This document shows positions 60,796-64,000 of a stretch of 64,000 nt of DNA, in pieces. Position numbers and translations under genes: made by a program. The notes under the pieces are model-generated. The model was not told where the DNA came from and made no database searches. It saw nothing but the letters and a program-made list of their open reading frames with translations. The DNA is taken from NCBI RefSeq assembly GCF_030285665.1, contig NZ_CP127295.1, forward strand, positions 3,472,001-3,536,000, given 5' to 3'. This stretch comes from Amycolatopsis mongoliensis (lineage in GTDB: Bacteria > Actinomycetota > Actinomycetes > Mycobacteriales > Pseudonocardiaceae). Every line of letters begins with the position of its first letter. The stretch's first letter is position 1.

Positions 60796-61878
60796 TCACA
60801 ACGCGTCCGCGCACGCCCGAAGTAAGGTATTGACGGCAACACTTGCCGGCATGTCGACAAAACGGAGAAGGCTTGCTTTTCGTGATATTTGACGATGCAA
60901 CACGTCGTGTGCTTGCGTCTTGAACTCAAGCAAGCGAGTCATGTAATTCTTATCATTGCGACTACCCCAACCGTAGTTGTTGGCCGCTTCCTTGAAGTCA
61001 TCAAAGCCAAAGATTGGTGGCACATGATCCAGGATAGCTCGCAAGATCGCGTGGGAGCTGTAGGTCTTCTCATGAGCGTAGTTGTCGTTGAGCTCGGCGA
61101 TCAGCTGGAGCAACTTTTCACAGTTGAATCGGGCTGCTGGCATCTTGGCCTCGATTGCCGCGACTACATCAGGGTGGACGTAGTCAGCTGTCTGTGGCAC
61201 GGGCCTGCTCCGTGAAAACCCGCGCGTATGCATCGGGAGCGGTGGGATAGGTACGCTGCCCGATTCTGCTCGCCAAGTCGCCTGAACTGCTCGGTATTCA
61301 GCCAGCGAGCGGACCCGCGCGAACCGTCTGACGTCGCGCCCGAGTGTGAATTCCCAGCTTTGCTCTGCGGGCTTGAACCCCGCCGATCCCCACTGCTCGA
61401 CGACCAGCAATTCTCCGAGTCGTCGCACGTCACTTCGCGCATCTTTCTTCAAGCGAAAAGCGCGCAGGAGGTCTGCACTTGAAACGACGCAGGTGTCGTT
61501 TTGCCTGTATTGGGAAGGCTCGAAATCCAACTCTTTCTTTGCGAACCAGCGAAGTGTTCGGAAGAACAAGCTGAGGTCATGTTCGCTGTCTGGGCAGAGC
61601 GCCACGCCTTCGAGTGTTAACCGCAGAAAGGTGTCCGCTTGGGGTGGAGCACCACCTGACCATGTGGGTTGTAGCACGTCCTTAGGGATGTCACGTAGGA
61701 CGCGAGCGAGGTCTAACTTGTCGTTCTTGCGCAAGGGGCGATCGAGGTTCCCGAACGTCGGCCACCTGCCACGGTCAAGGAAAAAATCGTAGACCGCTTG
61801 GAGGACAGTTTGCATCTCTCGTGGTGGCGACGTATGCAAGGTATCCACGTGTTCGCACTCCAGTCTGCGGCGGTTCAT
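60796..61878 (-). CDS. Unknown protein with a winged-helix-like N-terminus and a conserved helical C-terminal domain
   Basis: The protein has 360 residues. The N-terminal ~190 residues hold helical and winged-helix-like segments (LQAVYDFFLDRGRWPTFGNL; DVRRLGELLVVEQWG). A proline linker follows (~210-225). The C-terminal ~130 residues (FNCEKLLQLIAELNDNYAHE, SHAILRAILDHVPPIFGFDD then RKASLLRFVDMPASVAVNTL) match a helical domain I have seen in many unnamed bacterial proteins; it may be HEPN-like (uncertain). It lies 96 bases upstream of the zinc-ribbon gene on the same strand and is probably the first gene of this operon. Confidence 0.65.
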   Translation of the reverse strand: MNRRRLECEHVDTLHTSPPREMQTVLQAVYDFFLDRGRWPTFGNLDRPLRKNDKLDLARVLRDIPKDVLQPTWSGGAPPQADTFLRLTLEGVALCPDSEHDLSLFFRTLRWFAKKELDFEPSQYRQNDTCVVSSADLLRAFRLKKDARSDVRRLGELLVVEQWGSAGFKPAEQSWEFTLGRDVRRFARVRSLAEYRAVQATWRAESGSVPIPPLPMHTRGFSRSRPVPQTADYVHPDVVAAIEAKMPAARFNCEKLLQLIAELNDNYAHEKTYSSHAILRAILDHVPPIFGFDDFKEAANNYGWGSRNDKNYMTRLLEFKTQAHDVLHRQISRKASLLRFVDMPASVAVNTLLRACADAL

Positions 61879-62351
61879 GGTGAGGATACGCCTCAGTCAG
61901 GGGCAGCTGCGATCTGCCCTCGATAGTCAGTCGATCGTGCTCGCGCAATCGTCACCTCGTCCAAACGCCGCGACCTTTCCATTGAACGGCTCCTCAACCA
62001 GCAGCCCTCGGACTTTGTGCGTCGCTCATTGCTTGCGCAGTTTATCGAGCTCGCCGCTAAAGACCTAGTCGTCCGCTCCGCATATAGTTCGTTTGCGCGC
62101 GCCTAGGAATCAAGTTTTGGTTGGCAACTGTTCAAGAAACTAGCCGAAGCCGACGCGGGCCTGCTGCAACGCCTTCGCCTACCGACGGCGGTGCGCAGTC
62201 TGACGGGCTTGAGCCGTCGTAGGGACCGACCCGTTGAGCAGCGTGGCCATCACGCACTTCCAGTCGTGCCGGTATCGGTGAAACCGCGCTGCAACCGCCC
62301 GAGCTTCGCGGTTGTTGGTAACGGTGCCGTTCGCCTCGATGACCTCGGGGC
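61879..62351. other. Gene-poor stretch with possible gene fragments
   Basis: No full gene is seen in this 473-base stretch. Short open frames on the + strand look protein-like but have no starts: LSIERLLNQQPSDFVRRSLL (around 61975-62035) and FKKLAEADAGLLQRLRLPTA (around 62130-62190). They may be remnants of a gene disrupted when the IS630 element inserted. The promoter of the 360-residue gene should also lie here. Confidence 0.3.
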
Positions 62352-63537
62352 TAGTGCGGCATCAAGAAACGTTGACGTTGTCATCGTGTCGCGTGGACAT
62401 CCGGGCCGGTGATCGCGAGGCTGGCGGTGGAGGTGAGGCTGGTGGCGCGTCAGCCGGAGGTGTTCGCGCGGTCGCTGGAGCCGGAGGAGGCTCAGCGGCT
62501 GGTCAAGATCACAAGGTCGGCGAAGGACCAGGTGCGGCTGCGGCGGTCCGGGATCGTACTGGCCTCGGTGCAGGGCCGCTCCGCGGGAGAGATCGCGGCG
62601 ATGTTCGCCGCGACCGAAGGCGATGTGCGGGAGGTGATCCACGCGTTCAACGACTCCGGGTTCGCGGCGTTGTCCCCAAATGGAGGGGCGGCCGACCAGC
62701 TAAGTTCGGGCCGGCCGCCCGCAACCAGATCTGCCGCACCGCCGCCTGCAAACCGACCGAGCTGGGGTTGCCGTTCACGACCTGGAGCTGACCAGGCTGG
62801 TCGACTACCTCGCCGAACACGCCTGGATCAGAGCGAGCACAGAGACCGTCCGGAAGATCCTGCGCAAGGAGGGCGTGTCCTGGCAAGCGACGAAGACCTG
62901 GAAAGTCAGCAAGGACCCGGACTTCATAGCGAAGAAGACCCGCATCCTCGACCTCTACGACCACCCGCCCGCCGACGGACGGGTGATCTGCGTCGATGAG
63001 TTCGGGCCGCTGAACCTGCAGCCCCGCCCTGGTCGAGGCTGGTTCCCTCGCGGCCGACCGGCCCGCCTGCGCGCGACCTACACCCGCACCGGTGGCGTCC
63101 GGCACATGTTCGCCGCGCTCGACCTCGCCACCGGGCAGATGTTCTACCGGTTCCGCGACCGCAACGCTGGCCGCAGTTCCTCGACTTCTGCAAACAGCTG
63201 CACCGACGTTTCCCGGCCGGGAAGCTCTACCTGATCTGCGACAACTACGGTCCCCACGGCAAGGCCGAGGTCAGGACCTGGTGCGCGGCCAACGACATCG
63301 AGCTGGTCTACACACCCACCAACGCCCCGTGGCTGAACTGGATTGAGCGCGAGTTCACCGCGGTCCACTGCTTCACCCTCGACGGCAGCGACTACCCCAG
63401 CCACGCTGCTCAGGAAGCCGCGATCGCCGGCTACCTCCGCTGGCGCAACCGCCACTGCCACCCCAAACGCCACTTCGCCGTCAACTCCAAGATCCGCCAC
63501 CCGGATTACCTACCCAACGTTGCTTGATGAAGCACTA
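62352..63537 (+). mobile_element. IS630-type insertion sequence, full length but degenerate
   Basis: The element is about 1186 bp. The ends are TAGTGCGGCATCAAGAAACG (62352) and the inverted TAGTGCTTCATCAAGCAACG (ending 63537), imperfect inverted repeats flanked by TA, as expected for this family's TA target. A single transposase gene fills it but has three frame breaks. Its right 455 bp are repeated in inverted orientation at 56652-57106. Confidence 0.88.
62409..63527 (+). pseudogene. IS630-type transposase with frame breaks
   Basis: The reading frame changes near 62676 (AALS then PKWRGGRPAKFG), near 62790 (TTWS then LTRLVDYLAEHAW) and near 63160 (FRDR then RWPQFLDFCKQL). The pieces together give a ~370-residue IS630 transposase with helix-turn-helix N-terminus and DDE residues in VICVDEFGPL, ICDNYGPHGK and NWIEREF. 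The last break is also present in the truncated copy, so it predates the duplication or is a programmed frameshift site. The first two look like damage. Confidence 0.8.
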
Positions 63538-63648
63538 ATTGACGAGTTGATATTTCCGGCGGATGCTGAAGTTAATGGTGTCGATGTGGGCGGTCACTTG
63601 GATCGTCGACACCAGCCTCCCCTTGCCACATAGCACCGGAGGTCTGTG

Positions 63649-63906
63649 ATGTCCGACTCCACTGTAAGTGCGCCGCGTTTCTTGTCCGTTGGTCAAGCAG
63701 CAGAACTGCTCGGCGTTTCCGCGATGACTATCTACCGCGCCGTAGATGAAGGTGCCTTCCCGGCGATTCGGACGCGAGGGCGTATCTCGATCCCCGCAAA
63801 GGCAATCGACGCGATGGAGGCAGTTGCCATCTCGGAAATGCGGGCGGTCGACTCCAGCGAGTTCACGCTGCCGATGAGGAACGGTGTCGAAGCTGGTAGT
63901 AGGTAG
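63649..63906 (+). CDS. Excisionase-like helix-turn-helix protein
   Basis: The protein has 85 residues. ATG 63649 has GGAGG 6 bases upstream. The N-terminal 55 residues are a MerR/excisionase-type winged helix (LSVGQAAELLGVSAMTIYRA, VDEGAFPAIRTRGRISIPAK, AIDAMEAVAI). In actinobacterial integrative elements such an Xis gene usually lies directly before the integrase, which here would be beyond the right edge. The C-terminal 25 residues are unstructured. Confidence 0.75.
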   Translation: MSDSTVSAPRFLSVGQAAELLGVSAMTIYRAVDEGAFPAIRTRGRISIPAKAIDAMEAVAISEMRAVDSSEFTLPMRNGVEAGSR

Positions 63907-64000
63907 AGGTTCGTCTGTGGGGTCCTGAAGGCTGGCCCCAGCGGCAGTGGCCCTCAGGATGCGGTTGCATGCGAATTGGTGCCTGTCGCGTCGATGTTGC
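63907..64000. other. Short non-coding stretch at the window end
   Basis: No gene start is seen in these last 94 bases. If the island model is right, the integrase gene should follow soon after the edge. Confidence 0.3.

Noticed and set aside
62191..62412. 73-codon + strand open frame before the IS630 element
   Set aside because: It runs into the IS end and has irregular composition. At best it is part of a gene fragment.
1..64000. CRISPR array
   Set aside because: I saw no regularly spaced identical repeats of 24-40 bases with unique spacers; the repeats found are hairpins or tandem units without spacers.

Overview
The window is high-GC actinobacterial DNA. GTG starts, ATGA/GTGA stop-start overlaps, a LigD-type repair polymerase, a deazaflavin-dependent reductase, an AfsR-like SARP regulator and a GH92 mannosidase all fit Pseudonocardiaceae, with Amycolatopsis or a close relative most likely. 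The genus is inferred from gene content and style only.

Layout. 1-8058 is the late part of a siphovirus-type prophage, all on the + strand: tail-assembly chaperone end, gp10-like protein, tape measure, tail proteins including a DUF5047 protein, small membrane proteins and a lysin-like hydrolase. 8127-12557 is a cassette of small, mostly minus-strand genes around an XRE/TPR regulator with an operator-like inverted repeat, plus cutA. From about 12.7 to 39.6 kb the content looks like host chromosome: GNAT, a short P450-like protein, MarR with a reductase, LysR, an MpaB-type oxygenase, LigD polymerase, then a tight operon (20776-25719) of dehydrogenase, PTPS homologue, glycosyltransferase, methyltransferase, flippase-like protein and GTP cyclohydrolase II, facing a creatininase-family hydrolase. 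A Ser/Thr kinase, an ECF sigma factor, GH92, a MocR/aldo-keto reductase pair and an MFS exporter follow. An intact-looking IS21 element lies at 39636-41825. A secreted mini-protein, a 970-residue SARP-NB-ARC-TPR regulator and a vWA pair lead into a complete type II Wadjet anti-plasmid system (47061-55184).

At 56030 the 3' half of a tRNA-Arg(CCU) marks what I read as the left att site of an integrative element that runs off the right edge. Inside it are a frameshifted acetyltransferase, two inverted IS630-type copies, a lower-GC module of uncharacterised genes (two PD-(D/E)xK-like proteins, a zinc ribbon and a 360-residue protein) and an excisionase-like gene.

Two parts seem most likely to hold undescribed biology. 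One is the GTP cyclohydrolase II operon: its RibA has Met where canonical enzymes have the key Tyr, its PTPS homologue lacks the catalytic Cys and one zinc His, and a creatininase-family amidohydrolase sits next door. This suggests a pathway from GTP through a formylaminopyrimidine intermediate. The other is the nuclease/zinc-ribbon module at 58.1-61.9 kb inside the island, next to Wadjet.
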